From Tubiluchus corallicola (Eukaryota; Priapulida; Priapulimorpha; Priapulimorphida; Tubiluchidae): a stretch of DNA of 64,000 bases. Positions 38,501 to 51,945 of this stretch are shown in pieces. The stretch is from contig JAQGDQ010000002.1 in assembly GCA_030141605.1 (NCBI GenBank), positions 1,964,501-2,028,500 on the forward strand, written 5' to 3'. The notes below the pieces were generated by a model. That model was given only the letters and a program-made list of their open reading frames with translations. It did not search any database and was not told the origin of the DNA. Positions within the stretch are counted from its first letter, which is position 1; the number at the start of each line of letters is the position of its first letter. The position numbers and the translations under genes were made by a program.

Positions 38501-41500
38501 CATTTATAACGGTGTGATAAGATTCTAAAGTGCGATGCGCCTTTTATTTATTAAGAACGAGATTCACCTTTCATCTTTCAAAACTGCAAATATTCACTGT
38601 CCAACTATCCATGGCACGACCAATATTGGCTTCATAACAACACTTGATCTAACTGAACGCTTGCAGTTCTAGCTAGAAAATTATCCTCATATTGGAATTA
38701 CACGCATTTTTGCTTGTGTAGGTAATAAACGGCGAATTTACTACAGGGCGTCGGGCTTATATAGACAGTAAAAACACGTTTTGTTGTAAGGCTAATTAGG
38801 GGGCTTCTGTTCATTAAAACGAATACGACGGCGAACAAATATGATACATTTGTACACTGCATTAGTAGACCAAATGTCTGCTAGCAATCTAGCATAGACC
38901 ATTTTTGAATGAATCTAATCTGATGTGTGGCTCGTAATTTAATGCCCAATTAATGGGCTAGTCAATGCAAAAATAATAAAAAACTTTTTAGGAAAGCTTC
39001 TTCCACAAAAGTTGCCAACTGTGCAAAATATTTTTTCGGGGTTTTGCTGATTTCTTATTAATGCAGGTTTCATGTTGTATGAGTAAGCTCTTTTAAAAGC
39101 ATTTAGGGGTAAACATTTAAGGATCTTTACGTTTAATAACGAAAATCGATTAGCAATCGTAATTCGATTGACCATTTGCGTTAATCGTATAATTTGGTTC
39201 TGTTTCACCAGCGTCGTATTTTATTCAGCTTTTTATTGACTTATCGTATCATCGACTTGCAGGTTATACCAAAGACTTGTAGTTTATTAAATTATAAGAA
39301 ATCTGTGCGTTTCATTTGCGAAAACTTAACCAGTCTCATTTTGAAAATTATAGCAACTGTTGCAGATTAAAATTCTTATCACGTAATGGTACGTAATCTC
39401 TTGTGTATTACATGATGTCATGAAGCACCAAAATTAGAATGTGCTAGTGTCATGTTACATGTAAGTTATAGTTTTTCATTTAAGTTGCACAAGCCCATCT
39501 GCTCAATTTTCTTCCAAAAATTGTTGAATAACAGTGAATGATTTCTGTTTAAACTGAACAAAAATTTTGGCAAACAATCCAATCAACAAATACTAAGTAG
39601 TACTAAGTAGTACTAAGTCGACCAATAATACAGACTGTTATGGAATGTCTGCTTGTCTGATTAACTGACTGACTGACTGACTGATTAAGTGACCATTGCC
39701 TATTGCCTGACAAATTTTCTGACTGACTGACTGGTCGGCTGACTAATTGATTGATGAGTGATTGAATTTTTTACCGGCTTTTGGTTTTCAGTGCAGTTTG
39801 CAAATTACAACTGTGCATTTGGTTAAATAAGCCAAAAGATTTACCACGAGAAACATTTGACATAAACATGGAATAACTTGCCTAACAGTAACGGTGGTCA
39901 CTGAAAAAAAGCAAAAAGTGCGTTACCGAACAAGTTGATCGATTCACGATCATTAATCGATTGCTTAATGAATGTCTCCCTCTAGCTTTACATAATGATT
40001 CGCCGACTACAAACTTTTAAGTACTTAGTCCTCGATTCATTCATTTCCTTTCTTTATTAACATCCAAAATGTGAGATATACGACTTAGTACAAATTTAAC
40101 TGAACATAAGAATAATTAATATTGTGTGATAACCTCCAGGGTCTCAGTAACCCGCATTTGCCTCTAAGTGACTTTCAATGATAAAAAAAACTTGTAATAA
40201 AGTCTCCTGTATGACAAGAAGCAGGATGAATGCTTGTCATTAAAACCCTTATCTGCTGCCTTCATGAACTCCATGGGATTTCTAATTAGATAATTGTAAG
40301 AGTAATTACCAGAGGACAGCGTTCCATTGTATCGACTGGGGTCAATTAAAAATACACGATGAGAGAACGAAGCTGATTCTAAATAACGCGAAATGTGAGC
40401 AGAAGCCAATCTTCGACGACGTGTCATTTCACTGTCTTTTCTTTTAGAAAATCGAAAATCGCTTGGTTTTGACGAAAGGAAATGAGTTGTGAAATAGTAA
40501 AATAGGAGACATTCTGTTACGGCAACCAGATTAAGGCAAAAAGCAACAATTAGGACGAAATAATCATAAACTATCGTATATTGTAAATTATCTCTTGCAT
40601 GGGCACCGTCTGCAGTTGCCTTCAGGATTGAATTCTTTGCATATTCATCACATTAATTTTTTTCTAGCCTAGATTTCTTTGAATATTCAGGCTTTATTTT
40701 CCCATAAAAACTTTCTGTGCCGTGCGCTTCCAAGTGCTTCATGCATAACAAACTTGGATTTTAAAAGGAGAAATACACCGTTGTACTTTCTGACGTGAAA
40801 CTTGTAAAAGGGCAGCTTCTAGCAACTTATCGCTTTGTGGAAAAGAAATTAAATTTAATTTATCTCTGGCAAATCGTGATTTACTTTCGCCGACGTCAAT
40901 TTCATTTTAATTTCTCCAGGGACCAATTAGCAGAAATTAGAAGACGCAAGGAAAACTATAAACCTCTGACTCATTGTTAAACAGAGAAGTTTAACTAAGC
41001 CAATGCATCAGAATCTTGAAGGATCACTGTTGTTGTTTACACTTGATTTCGTGCAGCAAATGGCCCGCGTCGGCAACATCAAAGAAGACGAATTTGATGT
41101 AAGAAAATCGAACTTCAAAGTAAGAATATTGGGCAGGGTGGCGGCACTTCTATTCGCAGAACAGCAGGGCATCTATGCAGAGAAATTCTACGTGGATGTG
41201 GTCTATTATTTTAGGATTCTAGCTGTTGTCTTGCAAAAAAGAACGTTATTTATATGAACACAAATAATATAATTACATTATTTTATAAAATGTAAGTTGT
41301 GGAAAGACATATAATTGGTATATTTTCAAAACTAAGTTTTCTAATGTCAAGAGAATCCTAGTTTTAACGTGAATCATCTCTCAATTGAGCCTGACCTAAC
41401 CTCTCTCTCTAAAATGTCTCTACCCAACCTGTTTGAATGTTGTTTTTGTAACAGTGCTTCACTTTGGTAATAGAAAAAATTTTCGTTCTATCCTTTGTAT

Positions 41501-43420
41501 CATTCGTCTATTAGTAATAGGCGTATTTACTCATGGCAACATGCAGTTTATTTCCTTTAAGGGGAAAAAATTGAGATAAATTAAGTCACGCACTTGGACT
41601 GAAATGCGACCGCTGGCAAACACAGAAAATTGAACATTAGCAAGAATCTTTTATGGACGATTTGGTCGATAAGCGATTGAAGGTTTCACAAAAAATTAGG
41701 GAAAACCAACAACAATTTATTAGATGAGAAGAAGCGCAATTAAAGAAGTAAGATTATGTTACAAGAAAAACTGTCTATCGTGTTAACAGAATAAACAGAG
41801 TTGAGATAAAAGATTTCATTGCAGGTTCCGCTGGTAGCTCCTTAAATTTTTCATTACGAATTTGGCCGATAGTGTGTTTTGAAATACCGCCAGCTGTTAT
41901 GTAACTTATCTTATTCTAAACTTAATATAAAAGTAGCAAGAAAATTTCTCATTCGGCAGCTATTTTTACTCACTTTCTGTTTAATAATAATACTGTGTAA
42001 CTAACGTATAATTGTAACTGTCCATCAGACGGCAGCACCAGACAGTGTTAGTGTTGTCTATAGTTGTAAGATTAATCCAACAGAAATCTTATGAGTGCTT
42101 CAGTGGCTTCTAGATTTCTAAATAATGCTGTAAACTTCATACTTGATTTTATTATATTTTTTTTTGTTCAGAAAAACATTAAGTCGTCAATTTCAAGCAC
42201 TCAAGAAGAAAAATCTTAGCTTATAGCACGAAGAAGCTACTAAGCTTCACATTATTTTTATGATCAGCAAAACCTTCGAGTTCACTGTGCGAAAGGGCAA
42301 AAAGATATGCGTTAAAAAGAGGTATACAACCTAAAAAGAAGTGCGAGGTTTGGTGAATGTCACGTAATAGTTAACAGTTGACAACTTTGCGAGCTTTTTC
42401 TTGCCTAGAAGAGGCGTAGGAGATTTTTTATCTTGATTTTGTCTTGCATAAGAGTTAATGATACAAAGAAACTACAATGGAATCTGAGGCCAGGGGTTCA
42501 CCTCAGCTCTACAGAACAATCAACAAATTTTGGCTTCTTCAACCTGTCACGTTTCTAGGCTGAAGAACGCGCAAGGCGGTGACAGTGGTCGTGTTGTAAC
42601 TTCATTAGGAAGCCAGATAAGAAATAAGCTGCGCCGGGGCGGTGTTGGCCACGTGGCCATTTAATGTGCAAATGAAATTAGGCACGCCAACCACAGATAT
42701 TGTGGCGGAGGGTGGGTGGATGGGTAGGTAGATGTGTATTAGTCTAAACTGTGCATACTATCGGTTTGGTTATAAAATACGAATTATACAGTAACTGTCA
42801 AGTCTATAAAGCAGCAAGCCTGACGAAAGTAGAGTTATTATTGACTTTAGTGTGTCTTAAAGAACAATATATGCTGCCTAAAACCGCAGGCGTCAGCTTG
42901 CTATCGCAAGAAGCAGCAGATCTTTATAAAAAAAGCGAATTATATGGAAAATAGCGAATATGATGTCATTCACTTGGCAATGAATTATAGCTCACAAGAA
43001 GCTTATAAGCTTATAGATATTTATTTATTTGATGTATGACCAAAAGCCGATCAAATTTACAAACACAAATACAGAATATGTATCATATGTTACATACATG
43101 TGAACAAATTTTGCTAAAACACAGTGATGTGTCATATGCTGTAATTGCATAAGATGTCGATGCATCATTATCATAATTTTAAAGCTACGCAAGAATGGGC
43201 TGCAATGTGGGTAGTTGAAAAACTGTATTGTGTAGGCCTTTCTAATGACCTGGGCATTTGCCTAGCGTGTGATTAGTGTCTGTACAGTGTACTTATTTAA
43301 TACTGTCCTTGTTTAACTTTACTAACTATACGGACAGTTACGGAAACATTTTTTACATGCAATTTTAATGTAAAAAATGTATAGAAGATAAATTTCTATT
43401 TATCTCGTAACGGCTTACAG
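35561..43420. other. gene desert, central part
   Basis: No gene supported over nearly 8 kb. It holds an imperfect CAT/CGT trinucleotide patch (about 37079-37145), a TACTAAGTAG decamer repeated almost three times (about 39594-39620), a GACT/CTGA period-4 patch (about 39657-39770), and TAATTA-rich segments (about 36395-36620 and 37560-37640) that could be homeodomain-binding regulatory DNA. Short open frames, including 41003-41257, show no domain. Confidence 0.45.
39594..39620. repeat. decamer tandem repeat TACTAAGTAG
   Basis: Two full units and most of a third in direct succession; the unit is itself nearly palindromic. Confidence 0.85.
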
Positions 43421-43460
43421 TGCTATTTTATTATTTTTAGTGCTATTTAATTATTTTTAG
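43421..43460. repeat. 20-bp tandem duplication
   Basis: Two adjacent copies beginning TGCTATTT and ending ATTATTTTTAG differ at one position. Confidence 0.9.
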
Positions 43461-43735
43461 GCTGTTTATTAAGTTTATAGTGGTATTAGTGGTTAACCTA
43501 TAGCATCTCAAATTAGTTAAAGAGATAACTGAGAAATAATACAAAATTATTATATGAAAAATTTTCCACATTTGACCTGTTAATTTTTTAAATTACATGT
43601 ATTTTACATAGTCGCATAAAACTGCGTAAAACCGTTAAACTCAAAATAAGGTCGTTTAAACATTACAAAATGTAAAGATTAAAATCAGCGGGCTAAATCC
43701 CTATCAAAGTAGTTTCTCGTTTTCCTCACCATTGT

Positions 43736-44370
<635 letters not shown>

Positions 44371-46330
44371 ACGAGTTTACCCCACTATTGTTAAGAGCCA
44401 ACCACAATAAGTGGCTTTTACCATGTTCCCTGCATCACACAGCCCTTGCAAAATACTCACCGCCCAGAAAGAACCATAACACAAGTGTTTTATACATCAG
44501 CTAGCCTTTGCCATTTTTGCAGGATTCTTTAGTCAATAAAACGGCGTGCCATAAAAGCTCAGAATCTAATTACAGGGACCAAGCGGCAGCCTTTGAGCCA
44601 CTTACGGTCAGAACTAAGAAGAAATTATCCCCCATTAACAACCAGGCACTGGTCACGCAATGCCCACATGTCTGCCACAGCCACGTGGCTAATTTACTGT
44701 CCTTTCTGTTTCTTATTCAAGCTCCAGTTAAAGGAGGCTAATGTTTTTAATGCTTAGTAATCAAATTAATTAAGTATAGCGCCTATATAATAATATCGCC
44801 TTGTAAAGATTGTTCTGACTTGAGTACACAGAACTGATGATACTACGCATACAGAAGGTTAGACACTTTTTATTCTCCTTCAGGGTCATTTACAGAGTAG
44901 CATTTACGGCAGTTGTTGAAAACATCAGTTCTGTTAGTTCAGAAATAATTTAATGACGACGCAAGTGATATGAACTTACACCAGTAGTAAATGTTAATTA
45001 GTGACATCTGCTGACAAGGAAGCATTACAAGCTTTAACCATTATGAAATCATATCCTGATTTCTGTCGTGAGACATGCAATATTACTGTAAAATAGTTTT
45101 ACAGCAGTCGATAAATCATAAGTATCGGTGTTTTAAAATGCGAAGCTGTTTCATTGTGTTTCATAGTATCTCTTCGTTGCTGTCCTCTCTTTACTTTTTC
45201 AGTTCATTTCCCCCTCTCTCTATGTGTCTCTCTCTCTCTCTCTTCCTCTCCCGCAATGATAGCCCCCAAACATAGAAAGCCAGGTTTAAAATCTAAGGCG
45301 ATAGTTTATTTTATACAAGGGTTCTAATGTTAAAACTATAACACTGTCCATTACTTTACAAAAATGTAGTTTATTTTCAGTAGACCTATAAATGATAAAA
45401 ACTTAAATTGCTGAATAAAAAATAACGTAAGAATGGTAATTACAGATACAAAATTACAATATAGTATAATAAACAATAAAAATTAATGATTATAACCTCA
45501 AAATAATTTCAGTAAAACTTGGCAAGGAATGATAATTTTAAATTTGGTAAACTTTATAGTTTATACATATTTAGACTATAAAAACAGCAGGTTTTACTTT
45601 TAAATGACATGCAACTAAGAATAAAATTGTATGCAAGTTTTATAAAGCCTACTCTACTGCAACTTTCGCACTTATACAAAGTTTTAACCATTGCAGAAAC
45701 TATAATGTAATATTGCTCAATGCTCAATTCAAAGTTCACAAAAACGGCAAGAGGTTTCCATACGGATTCAACAGCTGCAAGCTAAACTCTAGTGCAGGAA
45801 ATCAATGCTTAATTAATTTGGATAGCATGTATGTAATTCTAGCTTATAAATGAGATAACCTTCTGAGACGGGCCACTTAATCTGCAGAGTGAAACACAGA
45901 TTCAATGTCCCACTGTGTACGAACATTGAATCACAGATTTAATAACAGAAATATTTAGAGGGAGTACTGCAATTTTTCCGGTATCTATCCATTTTCAAAC
46001 CAAGTATGGTACTACGTGCTATCAAAATTTGGGAGACTTAAGCAAAGATTTAATTGATTCTTTGAAAAAGTGACAACTGAATAAACAATAAAACACTGTT
46101 TGCATATTATCAATTTCTGTTTTTGTTTTCAAAACTTGAATACACTAAACTGTCTGACTACTACCAGCATGTATTAAGTATACATAACTATATACATACA
46201 AAAAGTGTCAAATATATTGAGGAAGTGCCAATATTACATAGGTTGTATAAGAAGAAAAACACAAAAACAGATACAAAACTATCCAAAAATGTGAAGGAAT
46301 AATGCCTCAGTTACAGTTTGAATGCATCTC
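44371..46330. other. DPY30 downstream flank, non-coding
   Basis: No gene supported. A short (CT)n patch lies at about 45222-45250. An ATTAAA at 46054-46049 on the minus strand is the nearest plausible polyadenylation signal for DPY30, about 285 bases after its stop. Confidence 0.45.
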
Positions 46331-46337
46331 CAAATAA

Positions 46338-49300
46338 TCATGTTGAACTTTCTTTCTTGGCTGAACACTCCTTCTTTGATTTATGCTTCAACATGAATGC
46401 AGCCAGGTACTCAACAGGATCAGGAGGCCTATACATAAAAAGGAAGGTAAGTTGACTTTTTGCTTTTTGATATGACACTTTGACAATGACACAATGATGT
46501 ATAACTATTACTTGTGACAGGCTATGTATCGTCAAAGTTCTTATCACATTCAGTGATCTAGGTGGTCTAGCCCTACGAAAAACTAAAAAACTAAAACCTC
46601 TGTTTTAAAGTCAGACAACTGAAGTTATAGTATAATAAAAAAATTTATTTTAAGTTAGCATTGATGTAAAAAAACGAAAATTATCGACTAATGATGGCAA
46701 TAAAACTTATATTATAATGCCTCAGAACTTAACACAAAGCCCACAAACAGTCAACTACCCACAAGAATTACTACAACTATCAACTAGCTAAACTTTTTCA
46801 TAATTCTGTGCCACATTTAATTTAACCTGCAAACTCGGAAAAGATTATTTTGCATCTTAGACAATTTAGGAGTTATAATGATGCTATTTTAAAATGTAAA
46901 TTTTTGGCTAATGAAATTTGGCCCCAAGTTTTGACACTGAGATTAGCCAAAGCATGCTGTGATACATAAACAATTTGAACTATTACTCTTCTTCTTCATT
47001 TGCCTCTAAAGTTACTGTAAGGCATACTAAAGTTGTTACCTTTCTTTAGCCAAAGCAGAAAGACCTTGTAGCAACAGGGGAACGACTGTGTAATCAAGAT
47101 ATTGTCGAGTAGGTAAAGCGTGCAGATCAACACTTCCCCTTTTTCCAATTCCATCACCTAGCTGCTTTTCAACATTTAAAATTTTCTGAAAAAAAAATAA
47201 AGTGGTAAAAAAGTTGTATACAGCATCAGAATCCTAAAACACAGGTCAAAGCTAAAATACACGTTGGTACTATCGTGAATGTTGCTGGCTAGCTCAATAC
47301 AAGAGTAATATTTAAATTACAAGGTTTATTTCTAACTCTCTATCACGACCACAGTGCTACAGAAGCTGTTCACAAAAGTAATTAGACATTGATGCATCAC
47401 TACTCACAACGCCTGATGTCTAAAATTATGTCTATAAAAGCACGATCCACGGTCATAAAAAATCTACCCAACCCTCCCAAAAAATACCCAAGACAATACA
47501 CACTTGAATTTCTTCAGTTGGATCTAGTGGTACATCCATTTCCACATTCTGTGTTGACAAGAGTTCCCTGGAGTCTCTTGCACCAACAAACCCTGTGAGA
47601 TATGAGAACATGTGAAACTTCGCTATTCTCAATAAACCAAACTGAAACCTTCAAATATTTACAATACTGACACATAATAAAGTGCTTTCAAACTACATAC
47701 CCTGCAAGATAAAAACTAGACTGGTTCTTAATATATAATACGAAAGAGAAATTCTCCGTACACATACACCTAATGTTGATATGTCAATAAGTCAATCAGC
47801 TAGCCAGGTAGTCAGTTTTTTTAGACCAGGATTGCTCCACAACTAGATTTTTTTTTCATTTTGTAAATTTAATACTAAAGGGTACTTTTGATAGGCATGC
47901 ATAATGTTCCTAAAGATTTATTTTGTTACAAGTCAACATTCTGTTACTAAAGCCAAACTTAGGTACACTTGCGATGCAACACAACTCACCTCAGCTGACA
48001 GGAATCAGTTATAGACACATACTCGGCTCAACTGCGCCTGATATCCAGCAAGTGCGCGCAACCAGCAAGGTACGAACAACTGAGTGTATGCAAATGAAAA
48101 AAATCTCTGACCAGACCTAGTGACCAGACCACAAATATCAGCAAACAATATCTAGGTTGCTGTGATTAGAAATGGTGGATACCATATGCAGTGAGTGGAA
48201 CACAAGAAACTCGCTGGAACTGAGTTGCGTTGCATTGATTTCCTTCGTAAGCTTGATGTCGACTGGATATACACATGCACTCGGAACTAGCGGCGTTCAG
48301 TTGCCGAGTTTCTAGTTGCTCTCAGTAGCATTGCTTCACTGGATCTATCTAAGCTTGTCTTAACAAATTAAACAGCTAGCAAAGTCAAAATGCAAAAGAT
48401 GTTGCATTATAAAATTGTGAGTCTCATAATTACCTTGCATAAATCTCATTCATGTAATCTTAATGTCAATATTATGATTGTTGATAGATAAAAACCCACA
48501 GTTTTTGTCAACTTTTTAAATTTTTATACCAAACTCGAAAGAAAATGTGAAAAAGTTGGAATACAGCCTGGATTTGAATTCAGTTGTATAAGACCACTAG
48601 GCCAATATATTCCACAGTGATCTTGACAGTCCAAAGTTCATCACTTTACAGCTGGCCTACCAAAAATTCAGCATTTTACTCTGATATGAGTGATCTAACA
48701 TTGGAAATGTTGAATTTGGTTGGCCAGCTATAAGGGATAAGCTATGGACTACCTTGATCACTGGGGAATATGGTGGTTTACGGCATTTGCATTGTAAGCA
48801 CGGTCCCTGGTTCAAATCCAGGCTGTATTCTAACTTTTTTCACATTTCCTGTGACCTGTGTTTCAAGTTTGGTATCAAAATCTTTATGAGCTTCTGTCAC
48901 TATTGCACATGACTGTTTTCAAATACCAAGGAGTTTAAAAATAGTACTTGCCGTTGTCCTGCCTGGCACATGGTATTTAGGGTAAAAGTGGGGTAATAAT
49001 GGTCTGTGTTATGTAGTTGCAGAACTATTATTTACAGCCGGCAAAAAACTTGTGAGCTTATGTTAATTGTTTATCTAAAAGCCTACTTAAAATAAAGATT
49101 ATTATTATATTGTTATATTACAAGACAATGTAACACAGAACAACATAAAACATAACATAGCACAACAATTATACATAACATATAAGACAATATAAAGTTA
49201 CAAATTATTCAGCTATACACACCAGTTGCATCTGGCTCATTGGCCAAACTATCAAAGCTGTCAGCTTTTGAGCCCTCGTGATATACTTTAACTTCAGGTA

Positions 49301-49349
49301 AAATCACTTCTTCCTCTGGTGGAACAGCCACAGTTTCGGTTGCTGACAT
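46338..49349 (-). CDS. DPY30: DPY30, SET1/MLL histone methyltransferase complex subunit
   Basis: Four coding exons join in frame to 150 residues: 49349-49223, 47592-47504, 47185-47040 and 46428-46338. Introns are GT/AG; two donors are GTGTGT. DPY30 homodimerises through a short four-helix-type module and binds ASH2L in the nucleus, supporting H3K4 methylation. The signature core is intact in exons 3-4: [19 protein letters not shown], then [18 protein letters not shown] (about residues 96-140). It matches the family closely, including the invariant R-x-YLD-x-TVVP and P-P-x-P-x-E-(Y/F)-LA. Upstream lies an acidic, probably disordered N-terminal region of about 85 residues (EEEVILPE, Asp/Glu-rich), longer than in human DPY30 (99 residues). 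A lysine/serine tail follows the core. The ATG at 49349 has a CACCAAG context and is preceded by ATAACAG, a possible 5'UTR splice acceptor. Identification is secure; regulation is not visible. Confidence 0.96.
48521..48881. mobile_element. fold-back element with tRNA-like box in DPY30 intron 1
   Basis: The left arm (about 48521-48680) is the imperfect reverse complement of the right arm (about 48703-48881). Examples are TATACCAAACT against AGTTTGGTATC, AATACAGCCTGGATTTGAA against TTCAAATCCAGGCTGTATT, and GCTGGCC against GGCCAGC. Only about 20 bases separate the arms. The right arm contains a TGGTTTACGGCATTTGC stretch and a strong B box CTGGTTCAAATCCAGG, as in tRNA-derived SINEs; the left arm carries the mirror copy. 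It may be two SINE copies inserted head to head, or a single fold-back transposon. Confidence 0.75.
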
Positions 49350-49804
49350 CTTGGTGACTGTTATATTCAAGCTAGGCTTAATCAAAGCATAAGATTAACA
49401 AAGTGAGGCTTATAATAGCTTCTAAATAGTTTTCAGTCTGTGATCCATTTTCCTAGTGTTCATAAGCTAACCGTTCATTTGGATTAGCACAATAACAGGC
49501 ATCACTATGGTGTAACTGCATAAATGAAACAGGAATATTGAATTGGATGCCTGAATATAGGCTGTTGATTTTGGCTTATAACTGCATATATCATTATACT
49601 TTAATTGCTAACATGGGCTTCTGCAATCCCACATTTAACTATCATTTGTCCTGCTAATACATAGAGTTAAACAGCACCAGATTTTTATTTTCACCTTGTT
49701 GTTTAATATTGTTTAATAGGCATAATTTTATAAAACTAGTCTGTCAATTGTAAGGCAGTGTTTATCCTGAACATTTCAGATTTATGCAGTATGTTAGCTA
49801 AATA

Positions 49805-49880
49805 CAGGGGTTCTCAACGTTTTTTTTGCTAAGTACCCCCAGAGTTATCAGACTATTGGCCTGCACCCTTTACAGATTTT
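49805..49880 (+). mobile_element. hAT-type transposon terminus
   Basis: CAGGGGTTCTCAACGTTTTT followed by TACCCCC is the typical start of hAT-superfamily (Charlie-like) elements. The flanking octamer GCTAAATA would be the target duplication, but I did not find the matching right end, so the element is truncated or has lost it. Confidence 0.6.
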
Positions 49881-50220
49881 ACCCCGTACATAGCAAAAAG
49901 ATAGCATATTAAGATTAATTTAATGGATTTCAAATGATTCAGAAGTTAAGCATTAAACTAAGCAGAAGTTAAGTCAAATGATTCAGACTTTATTCGGAAG
50001 TTAAGAATTGACATCAGAAACATAGTATATTTAGTTAAACAGAAAGGAGCTTTTAAAAGATAATGTGGCAGTAGCTAGGACCTATATGAGTATACATCAC
50101 TCATGCAAGCCAGCTGACTGCAATCAGTAACTACAAACACTCAATACTGAATTGCAGCTTCAATGAAGAATTAATTTCATATAAACATATAGGGAAGATA
50201 TTCAATATAAATGCTGTATA

Positions 50221-50507
50221 CAGGCAGTCATTGACTTACTACCACATTCGGTTCCGGCAAATTAGTCGTAAGAGGACTTGGACGCAAGTTGGACTGTATG
50301 TTCAAGTCACATGTTGTATGTGCATGCGCACCAAGTGTTGGAGGCAGATGAATTTGTTACAACATATAGCGATTTAAAATTAATTTGCTTAAAAAAGAAG
50401 GAGATATGAGTTATTATTAGTTTTGTATAATTAATTAATGAAACAGTGGTCGGGTTGTAGAGTCAAACAGTTGTAAGTTGCGTAGGTCATAAGTCAACGG
50501 CTACCTG
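50221..50507. mobile_element. Tigger/mariner-type MITE (287 bp)
   Basis: The ends are CAGGCAGTCATTGACTTA and, from the right, CAGGTAGCCGTTGACTTA. Both are flanked by TA (50219-50220, 50508-50509). Just inside lie GTCGTAAG- and GACGCAAGTTGG-type subterminal words, the pattern of Tigger-derived short elements. No transposase. Confidence 0.8.
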
Positions 50508-50644
50508 TATAAGGGCCGCTTAGACCTGTTGTTTGAGTATGGCCCAAATTTGAAGTCATGAACACAACTGATGCGGGACACAAATCTAGCTGGGTCATTT
50601 TCTTTCTCTGCAGAAAAAGCAGATTTAAGACTTTAAAGCACAAA

Positions 50645-51330
50645 TAAAGAAAACACTCTTTGTAAACAAAGCCTAAAAAATCTATCTAGGAATCTTATAT
50701 TATTTACATGTTGTGTTATTGCATACAGGGCTTGAGAAGCCAGCAACATTGTATAAACTTGTAAATTTAAACTCTCGTGATGATCATTAGATGCAGCCAT
50801 TTTAACTGTAAGTTAATTGAAACACGTTTAGGTAACATTGTGTTAAGTCTGAAATATAATCACAGCGGTCATAGCACACACTTCATTAACTTGCCAAAAG
50901 TTCAAATAACTTAATGTCATCAATAAAATCAATAATGTGTTTTTTCTTAATGTTGTCAATAAAATCAATAACGTGTTTTTTATCTATCAATGGTGCATAT
51001 TTAGATGAGGATGCAGTGTCATTTTACCAGGCAGCACAAAGATTTTAAATTAAATTTTACTAATTAATTAGATTATTACTGTGATTTCCAGAATGTTTAT
51101 AAACCATTGCGGTTTATTTTAACAACTATTATCCATTAATTAGTAATATCGTTAGTTGCCAACTAACTTGAGAAAAGTGTTGATCTTAAGAAATTTCATT
51201 TTCAATTACAAATATAAGTCTTTCAAACAGGTAAACGTAATCCTAAGTATTAAATACAACTTTGTGTAGAAATTTTTTCATTATGTACTTTAAAATTTCC
51301 TCTTATTCCTCTTAATGTCCTAGTGCTTTT
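50645..51330 (+). repeat. uncharacterised dispersed repeat, copy 2
   Basis: Homologous and collinear with 30205-30720 (blocks named there). This copy is longer, partly because a 36-base segment (CTTAATGTCATCAATAAAAT and on) is duplicated in tandem at 50910-50945 and 50946-50981; the other copy has the segment once. Non-coding. Confidence 0.75.
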
Positions 51331-51779
51331 TTGCTAATCATACAAGTACACCTGTGAACCTCTACGGAATAGCAAACTCCAAATTACGAACCCATCAGCT
51401 GAAAAATTCTCAAAAATTTATAAATGTTTGTATTAATTTGTCTGTTGATTCTATCTTGCATCACAAATTATACTTTTTTCTTTCCTCAATTTCTAGTTAA
51501 ATAGAAGTCTTGCGATCAAGTTTAACAGTACATCCAGCAAATTAGGCTTATAAACAGTTATAATCACACAGGCTGAAAGTGTAGTGAAATGACATTTGTC
51601 TCCATCATTGAACATCAAAATTACACACAAACAAAGCACCTACCTACCCAGCAAGACTGAATGACCATCATTGCATTATAGGAGAAGAAAACTTGATACA
51701 TGTGTGTCATATTATAAATAATATCGACAACGTTGCTGCAGAAAGTTCGTCACAAAAGCTACTTACAGCAGAACCTGAG

Positions 51780-51945
51780 AACACACACAAAAGTTATTTA
51801 ACAAACAAAGTACATTTCACCTGAAGCTAAATTCTTTCTCCAGGAGTAATAAATATATGGAATAAGTTGCCACAGGAAGCCATTGGTGCCAAGACTGTAA
51901 GCAGCTTTGAAGGAAAAATTGACAAATCACTTCATCACCTGAGAT
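51780..51945 (+). mobile_element. LINE ORF2 C-terminal tail fragment
   Basis: After a one-base frameshift near 51843 the frame reads VINIWNKLPQEAIGAKTVSS and FEGKIDKSLHHL, the standard end of CR1/L2/Jockey-group reverse transcriptases. Unusually it runs straight, without a stop, into the ADD motif of the next fragment. Confidence 0.65.

Noticed and set aside
40795-41257. Two adjacent plus-strand frames of 61 and 84 codons
   Set aside because: No splice context, no start context and no domain; not linked to one another in frame.
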